A stretch of 64,000 nucleotides of DNA, from NCBI RefSeq assembly GCF_022829445.1, contig NZ_JAKSXY010000109.1:105213-169212 (forward strand), in the 5' to 3' direction. The DNA comes from Methylobacterium sp. J-068. GTDB taxonomy: Bacteria; Pseudomonadota; Alphaproteobacteria; Rhizobiales; Beijerinckiaceae. The translations under genes and the position numbers were made by a program. Of this stretch, positions 35,245 to 44,186 are shown piece after piece. How positions within the stretch are numbered: position 1 is the stretch's first letter; each line of letters opens with the position of its first letter. The notes under the pieces were generated by a model. It saw nothing but the letters and a program-made list of their open reading frames with translations, was not told where the DNA came from and ran no database searches.

Positions 35245-36585
35245 ATGACCCACAGCGACGCGACACCGGACGGCAGGAAATCCGGCCGCCTCACCCTCTA
35301 CACCGGCATCGGGCTCGTGCTCGGCATCGCCGTCGGCGCCGTCCTGCACGGGATGGCGGCCGGGCCGGCGGAGGCCAAGGAGATCGCCGGATACTTCACC
35401 CTCTGCACCGACATCTTCCTGCGGCTCATCAAGATGATCATCGCGCCGCTGGTGTTCGCCACCATCGTGTCGGGCATCGCGAGCTTCGGCGACACCCGCA
35501 CGGTGGGCCGCGTCGCCGCGATGGCCATGGGCTGGTTCCTCACCGCCTCCATCGTGTCGCTGACGCTCGGCTTCCTCGTCGCCAACCTGTTCCAGCCGGG
35601 CGCCGGCCTCGCCCTGCCGCTGCCGGATGCGGGGGCGCAGACCGGGCTCAAGGCCGCCTCGCTGAACCTGCGCGACTTCCTCACCCACGTGTTCCCGACC
35701 AGCATCGTCTCCGCGATGGCGACGAACGAGGTGCTGCAGATCCTGGTCTTCTCGATCTTCTTCGGCTCCGGCCTCAGCGTGATCGACCGCCGCTACGCCG
35801 ATCCGATGGTCCACATGATCGACGGGCTGGCCCGCGTCATGTTCGCCGTCACGGACGCGGTGATGCGCCTGGCGCCGCTCGCGGTCTTCGCCGCCATCGC
35901 GGCCGTGATCACCGTCCAGGGCCTCGGGGTGCTGATCGATTACGGCAAGTTCATCGGCGCGTTCTATCTCGGCCTCGCCATGCTCTGGGTGATCCTGATC
36001 GGCGCCGGCTGGCTGGCGCTCGGCAACCGCGTCGTGCGCCTGCTGGACCTGCTGCGCGCGCCGATGATCCTGGCCTTCTCCACCGCTTCGAGCGAGGCCG
36101 CCTTCCCCCGCACCGTCGAGGTGCTGGAAAAGTTCGGCGTGCGCCCCCGCGTCACCGGTTTCGTGCTGCCGCTGGGCTACTCGTTCAACCTCGACGGCTC
36201 GATGATGTACCAGGCCATGGCCTCGCTCTTCATCGCCCAGGCCTTCGGCATCCATCTCGGCGTCGCCGAGCAGTTCACCATGCTCCTCGTCATGATGGTG
36301 ACGAGCAAGGGCATCGCCGGCGTGCCCCGCGCCTCCCTGGTTGTGGTGGCCGCCACGGTGCCGATGTTCGGCCTGCCGGCGGCCGGCATCCTCCTGATCA
36401 TGGGCGTGGACCAAATCCTCGACATGGGCCGCACCGTCACGAACGTGCTGGGCAACGGCCTCGCCACGGCGGCCGTCGCCCAGTGGCAGGGCGAGATGGA
36501 CGGGGAGACCGAGGCGGCCCCGGCGGTGAGCGCGGCTTCGTCCGACGGGATCGGCGCCCTCGCGGCCGGCACCGCGCGGGCCTGA
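35245..36585 (+). CDS. Dicarboxylate/amino acid:cation symporter (GltP/DctA family)
   Basis: A 446-residue DAACS transporter with FSTASSEAAFPRTVEVLEKFG in the first reentrant loop, GYSFNLDGSMMYQAMA in helix 7 and GVDQILDMGRTVTNVLGN in helix 8. GGGAGGA lies 7 bp before the ATG. It follows aspA by 147 bp, with a 7-bp GC-rich hairpin (35114-35133) between them. It probably imports aspartate or a C4-dicarboxylate for the lyase. It is a paralogue of the symporter in the sulfolactate cluster. Confidence 0.88.
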   Translation: MTHSDATPDGRKSGRLTLYTGIGLVLGIAVGAVLHGMAAGPAEAKEIAGYFTLCTDIFLRLIKMIIAPLVFATIVSGIASFGDTRTVGRVAAMAMGWFLTASIVSLTLGFLVANLFQPGAGLALPLPDAGAQTGLKAASLNLRDFLTHVFPTSIVSAMATNEVLQILVFSIFFGSGLSVIDRRYADPMVHMIDGLARVMFAVTDAVMRLAPLAVFAAIAAVITVQGLGVLIDYGKFIGAFYLGLAMLWVILIGAGWLALGNRVVRLLDLLRAPMILAFSTASSEAAFPRTVEVLEKFGVRPRVTGFVLPLGYSFNLDGSMMYQAMASLFIAQAFGIHLGVAEQFTMLLVMMVTSKGIAGVPRASLVVVAATVPMFGLPAAGILLIMGVDQILDMGRTVTNVLGNGLATAAVAQWQGEMDGETEAAPAVSAASSDGIGALAAGTARA

Positions 36586-36595
36586 GCACCGGGCC

Positions 36596-37738
36596 TCAGG
36601 AAGCGACGAACACTGCCCCCTTCATCAGGGGGCGGGCGGTGCGGTAGAACGAACCGCGCCGGACGACGAAGGTCCCGTCCGGGCCGGCCTCCACGCCGGC
36701 ATCGGCCGTGAGGATGCCCGAGGGCATCCCGACCCGCAGGCCGTTCCGGGAATCCGGACCCGCCATCGCGTGGACGAGGCTTCCCGGCAGGCGGGCCGCG
36801 ACCGCGAGGCAGAGGGTGGCGGTCAGCGGCAGCGCCTGATGCGGCAGGCCGTTCGAGATCACCCGCGCGGTGAGGTCCATGTCCTTCGCGGCGAGCGCCT
36901 CGCCCGAGAGGGTCGTGGCGTCCCGTGGCGGCGCCACGAGGCCGATGAAGGGCACGTGGGTGATGCGCGCGGCCGCGTCGGGGTCGGGGGCGATCCCCAT
37001 CGCCACGGAGGCCGCCACCCGGATGCGGGCCAGCCGGTCGAGCAGGCCGGGGATCGCCGCGAGGGCGTCCGGCCGCTCCGTTGCGGTCACATCGAGATCG
37101 GCGGCCGCCACGAACACGCAGGCATTGGCGGCATCGACCATCGAGACCGCGACGCTCCCGAGGCCGGGAACCGCGAGCCGGTCCCGCACGGCCCCGGTGG
37201 GGAGGAGGCGCCCCGTCGTGGCCCCGCCGGGATCGATGAAATCGAGGCGGACCGGCGCGGCCGTGCCGGCGACGCCCGGGATGGCGAGGTCCCCGGCATA
37301 GACCGCCCGGCCCTCCCGCACGGCGAAGGCGGCGTGCACGACCTTGCGCGTGTTGGTGTTGTGGATGCGGATCGTGACCGGGCCGTCTGCGGCCGCGACG
37401 ATGCCCTCGTCGATCGCGAAGGGGCCGACCGCCGCGAGCATGTTCCCACAATTGCCGGAGAGGTCGATCCGGTCTTGCGTCACCGAGACCTGCACGAAGG
37501 TGTAGTCGAGGTCGGCATCCGAGCGCTCCGAGCGCGCGACGACACAGACCTTGGAGAGCGACGAGACCCCGCCGCCCATGCCGTCGAGCTGGCGCCCGAA
37601 CGGGTCGGGGCTGCCCATGGCCGAGAGGAGGAGCGGCGTCCAGGCGGCGATGTCGTCCGGCAGGTCGCGCCGATGCAGCATCAGGGCCTTGCTGGTGCCA
37701 CCGCGCATGAAGGTGGCGGGAAGCGTCGCGCGGGTCAT
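36596..37738 (-). CDS. PrpF-family isomerase (4-oxalomesaconate tautomerase / methylaconitate isomerase-like)
   Basis: A 380-residue DapF-fold protein. Its PrpF hallmarks are the start ATFMRGGTSKALMLHRRDLP, GGVSSLSKVCVV, the catalytic cysteine in DLSGNCGNMLAAVGPFAI and IHNTNTRKVVHAAF. Such enzymes shift double bonds in tricarboxylic or oxo-dicarboxylic acids (GalD, PrpF). It converges on the symporter gene with only 10 bp between. Which substrate it isomerises is not clear from the neighbours. Confidence 0.85.
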   Translation of the reverse strand: MTRATLPATFMRGGTSKALMLHRRDLPDDIAAWTPLLLSAMGSPDPFGRQLDGMGGGVSSLSKVCVVARSERSDADLDYTFVQVSVTQDRIDLSGNCGNMLAAVGPFAIDEGIVAAADGPVTIRIHNTNTRKVVHAAFAVREGRAVYAGDLAIPGVAGTAAPVRLDFIDPGGATTGRLLPTGAVRDRLAVPGLGSVAVSMVDAANACVFVAAADLDVTATERPDALAAIPGLLDRLARIRVAASVAMGIAPDPDAAARITHVPFIGLVAPPRDATTLSGEALAAKDMDLTARVISNGLPHQALPLTATLCLAVAARLPGSLVHAMAGPDSRNGLRVGMPSGILTADAGVEAGPDGTFVVRRGSFYRTARPLMKGAVFVAS

Positions 37739-37823
37739 GGGTGAAACGTCATGGTTCGAGAAGCCCGGGCCGGCCGGCGGGCTCGATGGGGCGCTGGGCC
37801 TCGGGCCAGGGCGATCCGAGCGA

Positions 37824-37874
37824 AGCCTCTTCGAGATCGGAGCCTCTTCGAAATCAGAGCCTATTCAAGATTTC
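37824..37874. repeat. Three tandem 17-bp repeats at the response-regulator 3' end
   Basis: AGCCTCTTCGAGATCGG, AGCCTCTTCGAAATCAG and AGCCTATTCAAGATTTC follow one another without gaps. The last copy overlaps the final codons and stop of the response-regulator gene. Divergence increases toward the gene. Confidence 0.6.
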
Positions 37875-38316
37875 TGCCCCCTGACAGCGCGGCCTGATAG
37901 GCGGGCGCCAGCCGGAGGCCGAGGGGCACGCTCAGGCGCGGGGGCGGCCGGCGCACGCATTCCTCGAGATAGGACATCGTGTCGAAGATCACCGCCTCGG
38001 TGAAGGGCTTGGCGATCACCCCGGCGGCGCCCTCGAAATCCTGGGCGATGTGCTGGGCGTTGGCGGTGACGAAGACCAGGACCGTCGCGGGCTCGTCGCG
38101 CAGCGTCCGGACGATGTCGATGCCCGAGGAGCCACCGCGCAGCTGGAGGTCCACGAAGACGAGGTCGGGCCGCGTCTCGCGGGCCACGCGGATCGCCTCG
38201 TCGGAGGTCGCCGCCGTCCCGACCACCTGGTGCCCCGCATCCTCCACGAGGAATTCGAGCTGCATGAGGATGAGCGCTTCGTCTTCCGCGATCAGGACCC
38301 GGAGAGGCTGGCTCAC
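37861..38316 (-). CDS. Single-domain response regulator partnered with the LOV kinase
   Basis: A 151-residue receiver. The start is PLRVLIAEDEALILM with the acidic pair, the phospho-acceptor aspartate is in PDLVFVDLQLRGG, and VFVTAN and VIAKPF supply the conserved Thr and Lys. No output domain follows. GTG 38316 overlaps the kinase stop as GTGA. It should be the phosphorylation target of the kinase encoded just upstream. Confidence 0.88.
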   Translation of the reverse strand: MSQPLRVLIAEDEALILMQLEFLVEDAGHQVVGTAATSDEAIRVARETRPDLVFVDLQLRGGSSGIDIVRTLRDEPATVLVFVTANAQHIAQDFEGAAGVIAKPFTEAVIFDTMSYLEECVRRPPPRLSVPLGLRLAPAYQAALSGGRNLE

Positions 38317-39449
38317 GTGCTGTCCTTCGCACCCGCCGCTTCGCGCGGCGATGATTCGCGCGGAAGACGGATATCGATCGAGGTTCCCGGATGTCCCGGC
38401 TGCCAAGCGATACTGGCATTCAGCTGTCGCGCCAAGCTCTCGATCAGGCGCTTGCCGAAGGACCGGGAGCCGACGACCTCCTGGGGCATGCCGACGCCGT
38501 CATCGACGATCCGGATGCCGAAATAGCGCCCGTCCGGCTGCACGGTGATCGAGAGGCGACCGGAGCGGTTGTCGGGAAAGGCGTGCTTGAGCGAATTGGT
38601 GATGAGCTCGTTCATCATCAGCGCCACGGGCGGCGCCTTCTCGACCGGCACCTCCACGGGCTCCAGGTCGAAATGCAGCGCGATGCCGGTGCGGCCGGAG
38701 CCGCGCACGAGGTCGGTGGCGAGTTCGCGGGCGAACTCGGCGACGTCGAAGCGCTCCACGTCGTGCGACTGGTAGAGCCGCTTGTGGACCGTGCCCAGGG
38801 CCTCGACCCGCGTCAGCATCGACTTCATCGCGTCGCGCGCGCTCGGGTCGGAGATGCTCCGGGTCTGCATAGTGAGCAGCGAGGCCACCATCTGGAGGTT
38901 GTTCTTCACACGGTGGTCGACCTCGTGGACGAGCATCGTCTTGGCCGCCAGGGCCTCGGACAATTCGCGCGTCCGCTTGGCGACCTCGCGCTCGAAATGT
39001 TCCTTCTCGTTCTGCGTCCGCAGCTGGGCGTCGACCCGGTCGCTCACGTCGAGCTGCGAGGCGAAGAAGTAATGCAGGTCACCCGCCCGGGTGATGACGG
39101 GGCTCATGTAGAGCGCGTTCCAGAACGGGCTGCCGTCCCTGCGGTAATTGAGGATGTCGACGGCGATGTCGCGCCGGGCCCGCACCGCTTCGCGGATCTG
39201 CTGGATCGCGTTCGGGTCGGTGTCCGGCCCCTGCAGGAAGCGGCAGTTCCGGCCCATGATCTCGTCGCGCGCGTAGCCCGTGAGACGCAGGAAGGCGTCG
39301 TTCACGAAGACGATCGGATTGTCGTCCCGGCGCGGGTCCGTGACGATCATGGGCATGCGCGTGGCGCGGATCGCGGCGGCGAAGGGGTCGCCCTTGCCGT
39401 CCTCGACCATCAGGTCGCCCGTCAGGTGCCACGCATCGTCCTGTTCCAT
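38313..39449 (-). CDS. LOV-domain blue-light sensor histidine kinase (HWE/HisKA_2 type)
   Basis: A 378-residue protein. An N-terminal LOV domain (residues ~22-140) carries the photoactive cysteine C69 in the diagnostic GRNCRFLQGPDTDP motif. A short coiled coil (~142-172) follows. The H-box has H179 in HEVDHRVKNNLQ and the N-box is ALMMNELITNSLKHAF. The G region, IVDDGVGMPQE, completes the HATPase domain. In such proteins blue light forms an FMN-cysteinyl adduct and switches the kinase, as in Brucella LOV-HK. No membrane helix is present. It is coupled to the receiver gene. Confidence 0.93.
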   Translation of the reverse strand: MEQDDAWHLTGDLMVEDGKGDPFAAAIRATRMPMIVTDPRRDDNPIVFVNDAFLRLTGYARDEIMGRNCRFLQGPDTDPNAIQQIREAVRARRDIAVDILNYRRDGSPFWNALYMSPVITRAGDLHYFFASQLDVSDRVDAQLRTQNEKEHFEREVAKRTRELSEALAAKTMLVHEVDHRVKNNLQMVASLLTMQTRSISDPSARDAMKSMLTRVEALGTVHKRLYQSHDVERFDVAEFARELATDLVRGSGRTGIALHFDLEPVEVPVEKAPPVALMMNELITNSLKHAFPDNRSGRLSITVQPDGRYFGIRIVDDGVGMPQEVVGSRSFGKRLIESLARQLNASIAWQPGHPGTSIDIRLPRESSPREAAGAKDST

Positions 39450-39870
39450 CGTCTCCGCCTCTCCTCACGCCGCGCCAGAACGCGGCCTCTCACGCCCGCG
39501 CCGACATCCTCACGGTCCACCCGCGGATCCTGCCGATGGGCCGGGCCCGGCACGAAAGTGGGGGCTTGGGCGCCGCGCGCGGGCCGCGCGACGGGGATAC
39601 CGGGATGTCGGATGATGTCCGCGACGGCCAACCGTCGCCGCACGGTCTCCAACCGCCTTCCACCAGCTAAGTTCATTCTACGTCGAAATCGGTCTCATCG
39701 ACCGCACCCGCCCTCACGGTTTCGCGAGGCGGGATCGGCGGCCCGCCTTTGCGGCCCGAATGCCACAGACGGGCGCCATCGCGACGCGGCGCCGGAACGC
39801 ACGAACGGCCAAGCTCGTTTCCGTGCTAGGATCCCGTCGGGGTCGGGCCTCATAGATCGTGGCATTGGAC
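39450..39870. other. Divergent intergenic region upstream of the LOV kinase and patatin-like genes
   Basis: About 420 bp with no supported ORF. The kinase ribosome binding site (GGAGAGGCGGAGA on the minus strand) lies at the left edge. No convincing promoter match or repeat was found in the rest. Confidence 0.5.
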
Positions 39871-41064
39871 ATGTCGAACATGCGTCGTCTCGGATGGTCG
39901 CGGGGCCTCGTCGCCCTGCTCCTCGCCGGCCAGCTCGCCGCCTGTGGCTCGACGCCACGTATTCCCTACAGCGCGAGCGAGGCCGCCGCCGCCGTGCCGG
40001 TGGGGCTGGACCCGACCGTCCGTGCCTACGCGGACGCCTCGGAGCAGACCTTCACCGAGATGTCGGCGCGGCCCGAGAACAAGCGGGTGCCCTTCGCCTA
40101 CCTCGCCCTCTCGGGCGGCGGCGGCGACGGAGCCTACGGCGCCGGCATCCTCAACGGCTGGACGGAATCCGGCAAGCGCCCGGAATTCTCCCTGGTCTCC
40201 GGCGTGTCGACGGGGGCGCTCATCGCGCCCTTCGCCTTCGTCGGGCCGGAATACGACGCCTACCTGAAGGACATCTACACCAGCGGCGTCGCCTCGACCC
40301 TGGTGCAGTCCCCGAGCTTCGCCAACGTGCTGTTCGGCTCGGGGCTGTTCGGAGACGGGCGCCTGCGCAACCTCGTGCGCCGCTACGTCACGCCCGATCT
40401 GCTGGCGGCGATCGCGGCCCAGCACGCCAAGGGCCGCCGCCTCCTCGTGGTGACCACCAACCTCGACACCCAGCGCGCCGTGATCTGGAACATGGGCGCC
40501 ATCGCCACCAGCGGCGGCCCGGCCGCCCTCGACCTGTTCACCGACGTGCTCACGGCGTCCGCCAGCATCCCGGCGGTGTTCCCGCCCCAGCTGATCGACG
40601 TGCAGGCGGCGCAGCGGACCTTCCAGGAGATGCACGTGGACGGCTCGGTGGTGACGCCGGTCTTCACCCTGCCCCAGTCGTTCCTGCTGCGCGACGGCCG
40701 CTTCAAGGCGGGCGCCAAATCCGACATCTACGTCATCATCAACGGGCGCCTGGAGCCGGAATTCGACCTCGCCCAGAACAACACGCTCTCCATCGTCGAG
40801 CGCGCGTTCACCACGGCGAGCCGCGCCCGCAGCCGCGCCACCCTGGCCTCGACCTACGCCTTCACCCGCAACAACGGCATCGGCTTCAACCTCGCCTACA
40901 TCGACGAATCCGCGCCCAACACGACGGCCGCGCGGGGCTTCGACACCGGCTACATGCGCAGCCTCTACGAGGCGGGCTACGCCGCCGGCCGCACCGGCAC
41001 GTTCTGGCGCAAGAGCGTTCCGGTGGCGCCGCTGGTCCGAGCCTCCGTCGCCGTCGCGCAGTGA
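39871..41064 (+). CDS. Patatin-like phospholipase, lipoprotein
   Basis: About 397 residues. A lipoprotein signal ends LLLAGQLAACGS, with the acylated Cys in a LAAC lipobox. The patatin oxyanion loop is ALSGGGGDGAYGAGIL, the catalytic serine lies in SGVSTGALIAPF (G-x-S-x-G) and the catalytic aspartate in HVDGSVVTP. The enzyme should hydrolyse lipids at the outer-membrane inner leaflet. The start is uncertain: GTG 39859, ATG 39871 and ATG 39880 are all in frame without a clear binding site. Confidence 0.88.
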   Translation: MSNMRRLGWSRGLVALLLAGQLAACGSTPRIPYSASEAAAAVPVGLDPTVRAYADASEQTFTEMSARPENKRVPFAYLALSGGGGDGAYGAGILNGWTESGKRPEFSLVSGVSTGALIAPFAFVGPEYDAYLKDIYTSGVASTLVQSPSFANVLFGSGLFGDGRLRNLVRRYVTPDLLAAIAAQHAKGRRLLVVTTNLDTQRAVIWNMGAIATSGGPAALDLFTDVLTASASIPAVFPPQLIDVQAAQRTFQEMHVDGSVVTPVFTLPQSFLLRDGRFKAGAKSDIYVIINGRLEPEFDLAQNNTLSIVERAFTTASRARSRATLASTYAFTRNNGIGFNLAYIDESAPNTTAARGFDTGYMRSLYEAGYAAGRTGTFWRKSVPVAPLVRASVAVAQ

Positions 41065-41209
41065 TGGGACAGCCCCTCGCCGACTGAGTGAGGCGCGTGG
41101 CGCGAGGGGGCCGGTTGCGTGCCGCCCCCTCGCGCGGCATGGTGCGGTGCGGTAAGGCTGCCCCGCGTGTCCGGGTCCGTTCCGGTGCCTCATCCCGGCG
41201 AGCCCTCCC

Positions 41210-42835
41210 ATGATCCAGATCGAAGACCTCACCTTCAGCGCCTGGGGCCGGCGATTCTTCGACCGCGCCAGCGTCGCGGTGCCGCCCGGCTCCAAGGTCG
41301 GACTGGTGGGCCGCAACGGCGTCGGCAAGTCGACCCTGTTCAAGATCATCCTCGGCGAATTGCAGCCCGACGGCGGCGCCATCCTGCTGCCGAAGACCGC
41401 CCGCGTCGCCTCCGTCGACCAGGAGCACCCGGCGACGCCGGTGAGCCTCATCGACACGATCCTGGCCGCCGACGTCGAGCGCGAGGCCCTGAACGCGGAA
41501 CTCGAGACCGCCGAACCCGAGCGGATGGGCGAGATCTACGGCCGCCTCATCGAGATCGACGCCGACCGCGCGCCCGCGCGGGCCGGCGAGATCCTGGCGG
41601 GTCTCGGCTTCTCGGTGGAGGATCTGACACGGCCGATGGCGGAATTCTCGGGCGGCTGGCGCATGCGCGTGGCGCTCGCCGCCGCGCTCTTCGCCGAGCC
41701 GGACCTGCTGCTCCTCGACGAGCCGACCAACTACCTCGACCTCGAGGGCGCCCTCTGGCTGGAGGCGCGGCTGAAGCGCTACCCGCACTCGGCCCTGATC
41801 ATCAGCCACGACCGCGAACTCCTGAACAACTCCGTGGACGCGATCCTGCACGTGGCCGGGGGCAAGCTCGAACTCTACACGGGCGGCTACGACGACTTCG
41901 AGAAGCGCCGGGCCGAGAAGGCGCGGCTGCAAGCCTCGACCAAGCAGAAGCAGGAGGCCGAGCGCGCCCATCTCCAGAGCTTCATCGACCGGTTCAAGGC
42001 CAAGGCCTCGAAGGCCGCGCAGGCGCAGTCGCGCGTCAAGCGCCTCGCCAAGCTGGAGCCGATCGCCACCACGATCGAGGAGCACGTGGCCCCGTTCCAC
42101 CTGCCCTCGCCCAAGCGCCCCCTGGCGCCGCCCCTGATGCACCTCACCGACGCCACCATCGCCTACGGCGACGACGCGCCGGTGCTGCGCGACCTCAACC
42201 TCACTCTCGACGTCGACGACCGCATCGGGCTGCTCGGCGTCAACGGCGCCGGCAAGTCGACCTTCGCCAAGATGGCGGCGGGCGCGCTCGCGGTGCGGGA
42301 CGGGCGCATGGTGCGCGAGGGGCGGGTGCAGGTCGGCTGGTTCCACCAGCACCAGATCGAGGCGCTCGATCCGACGGACACGCCGCTGGCCATCATCCGG
42401 CGGGAGCGCCCCGACGACAGCGAATCCGCGCGGCGGGCCAAGCTCGCGAGCTTCGGGCTGGCCTTCGACAAGCAGGAAACCACGGTGGACGCGCTCTCGG
42501 GCGGCGAGCGGGCGCGCCTGCTCCTCAACCTCGTGGCGATGCAGGCGCCGCACCTGCTCATCCTGGACGAGCCGACCAACCACCTCGACATCGACAGCCG
42601 GCGGGCGCTCCTCGACGCGCTCAACGATTACGGCGGCGCGGTCATCCTCATCACCCACGACCGTTCGCTGATGGAACTCGTGGCGGACCGGCTCTGGCTG
42701 GCGGCCGACAACACCGTGAAGCCCTTCCCCGGCGACATGGACGATTACGCGAAATTCGTGCTCGACCGGACTCGTGCCGGCCAGCGCGCCCCCGGGCAGG
42801 GACGCGAGAAGAAACCCAAGCGCCGGGCGGCCTGA
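41210..42835 (+). CDS. ABC-F family ATPase (translation factor type)
   Basis: A 541-residue protein with two nucleotide-binding domains and no membrane part. Walker A motifs are GRNGVGKST (residue ~30) and GVNGAGKST (~345), ABC signatures are FSGGWRMR and LSGGERARL, and Walker B ends are LLLDEPTNYLD and LILDEPTNHLD. A charged helical linker (~225-290) matches the P-site tRNA interaction motif region. It probably acts on ribosomes like the YheS or Uup proteins. The C-terminus is short and basic. Confidence 0.92.
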   Translation: MIQIEDLTFSAWGRRFFDRASVAVPPGSKVGLVGRNGVGKSTLFKIILGELQPDGGAILLPKTARVASVDQEHPATPVSLIDTILAADVEREALNAELETAEPERMGEIYGRLIEIDADRAPARAGEILAGLGFSVEDLTRPMAEFSGGWRMRVALAAALFAEPDLLLLDEPTNYLDLEGALWLEARLKRYPHSALIISHDRELLNNSVDAILHVAGGKLELYTGGYDDFEKRRAEKARLQASTKQKQEAERAHLQSFIDRFKAKASKAAQAQSRVKRLAKLEPIATTIEEHVAPFHLPSPKRPLAPPLMHLTDATIAYGDDAPVLRDLNLTLDVDDRIGLLGVNGAGKSTFAKMAAGALAVRDGRMVREGRVQVGWFHQHQIEALDPTDTPLAIIRRERPDDSESARRAKLASFGLAFDKQETTVDALSGGERARLLLNLVAMQAPHLLILDEPTNHLDIDSRRALLDALNDYGGAVILITHDRSLMELVADRLWLAADNTVKPFPGDMDDYAKFVLDRTRAGQRAPGQGREKKPKRRAA

Positions 42836-42871
42836 ACCGCCCGGATCGCCGAGCCTTATCCGCGAAGGCTC

Positions 42872-43000
42872 TTACTTGCGAAGAATCTTGGTCACGAGGC
42901 GTCCGAGCGGGGTGCCCGACTCGTAGTTGCGGTCGTCGCGAACCACGGGACGGTCCTCGTTGCCGAGGAGCTTGGTGACGATGCGTCCGATCAGGCTCAT
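42872..43000 (-). CDS. 42-residue internally repeated microprotein
   Basis: From ATG 43000 the product has two similar halves: MSLIGRIVTKLLGNED and GTPLGRLVTKILRK, each with the (I/L)GR(I/L)VTK(L/I)L core, separated by a charged linker (RPVVRDDRNYES). Each half could form a short amphipathic basic helix. It lies convergent to the ABC-F gene, 36 bp away, and divergent from ppk2. No family is recognised. The clean internal symmetry supports coding. Confidence 0.55.
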   Translation of the reverse strand: MSLIGRIVTKLLGNEDRPVVRDDRNYESGTPLGRLVTKILRK

Positions 43001-43148
43001 GGTGTGACCCTCATGTTCAGTGGGGCGCCGGATGAGAAATGGCGCAGCTTGCCCTTCAACCCGCAGGGGGCCGCGCGCGTTCCCTGGGCGCGGCCGTATC
43101 AGGCCTGTCATGAAACCGTGATTTAAGCCCGCCGGTCTCTTCGACAGG

Positions 43149-44078
43149 ATGGGTCTCAGGATGGACAGCGCACAGCGGGCGGCGGAGGTCGAGGCGATCC
43201 GCCGGGAAGTCGCCGACGATTTCGACGAGGAACTCGAACTCGAGATGGAGGACGAGCGCCTGGAGCGCCTGGCCGACGAACTCGGCCAGCCCGCCCGCCC
43301 GCCGGGCCTCGACCGCAAGGTCTATTTCCGTGAGCTGTTCCGCCTGCAGCACGAGCTTGTCCGGCTTCAGGACTGGGTGCAGGCCCAGAAGCTGCGTGTC
43401 GTCGTGATCTTCGAGGGCCGCGATTCCGCCGGCAAGGGCGGCGTGATCAAGCGCATCACCCAGCGGCTCAACCCGCGCGTCTGCCGCGTCGCGGCGCTGC
43501 CGGCCCCGAGCGAGCGCGAGCGCACGCAATGGTACTTCCAGCGCTACGTCACGCACCTGCCGGCGGCCGGCGAAATCGTGCTGTTCGACCGCTCCTGGTA
43601 CAACCGCGCCGGCGTCGAGCGCGTGATGGGCTTCTGCTCGGCCGACGAGGTCGAGGAGTTCTTCCGCTCGGTGCCCGAATTCGAGCGCATGCTGATCCGA
43701 TCCGGGATCATCGTGCTGAAATACTGGTTCTCGATCACCGACGAGGAGCAGGAATTCCGCTTCAACATGCGCATCCACGATCCGCTGAAGCAGTGGAAGC
43801 TCTCGCCGATGGACGTGCAGTCCCGCCGCCGCTGGGAGGATTACACCAAGGCCAAGGAGGACATGCTGGCCCGCACCCACATCCCGGAGGCGCCGTGGTG
43901 GGTGGTCGAGGCGGTGGACAAGAAGCGCGCCCGCCTCAACTGCATCAGCCACCTGCTGGCGCAGATCCCCTACGGCGACGTCGAGCATCCGCCCGTCCAC
44001 CTGCCGGAGCGCGAGCGCCACGACGACTACACCCGCCATCCGGTGCCGGCCGAGATGTTCGTGCCGCAGGTGTTCTGA
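43149..44078 (+). CDS. ppk2: Polyphosphate kinase 2 (PPK2)
   Basis: A 309-residue kinase. After an acidic N-terminal ~50 residues come Walker A FEGRDSAGKGGVIKR (~95-110), the ALPAPSERERTQWYFQRY segment, Walker B LFDRSWYNRAGVERVMGF and the lid motif near PMDVQSRRRWEDY. It transfers phosphate between polyphosphate and nucleotides (GDP/ADP or AMP). ATG 43161 is an alternative start. It stands upstream of an enoyl-CoA hydratase with a 108-bp gap. Confidence 0.93.
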   Translation: MGLRMDSAQRAAEVEAIRREVADDFDEELELEMEDERLERLADELGQPARPPGLDRKVYFRELFRLQHELVRLQDWVQAQKLRVVVIFEGRDSAGKGGVIKRITQRLNPRVCRVAALPAPSERERTQWYFQRYVTHLPAAGEIVLFDRSWYNRAGVERVMGFCSADEVEEFFRSVPEFERMLIRSGIIVLKYWFSITDEEQEFRFNMRIHDPLKQWKLSPMDVQSRRRWEDYTKAKEDMLARTHIPEAPWWVVEAVDKKRARLNCISHLLAQIPYGDVEHPPVHLPERERHDDYTRHPVPAEMFVPQVF

Positions 44079-44186
44079 GCGGCAAGTGTTCTGAGCCGGG
44101 GGTGTTCCGGGCGGTCCCCGCTTGCCCGGAGCGGCTCCGATGGGCGAGAGGGGCGGACACGTCGCGCCCCACGCCCGGACCCCGCC

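Noticed and set aside
33462..36647. A 1061-codon open frame over aspA and the symporter
   Set aside because: It is an out-of-frame shadow rich in Arg, Pro and Gly spanning two clear genes.
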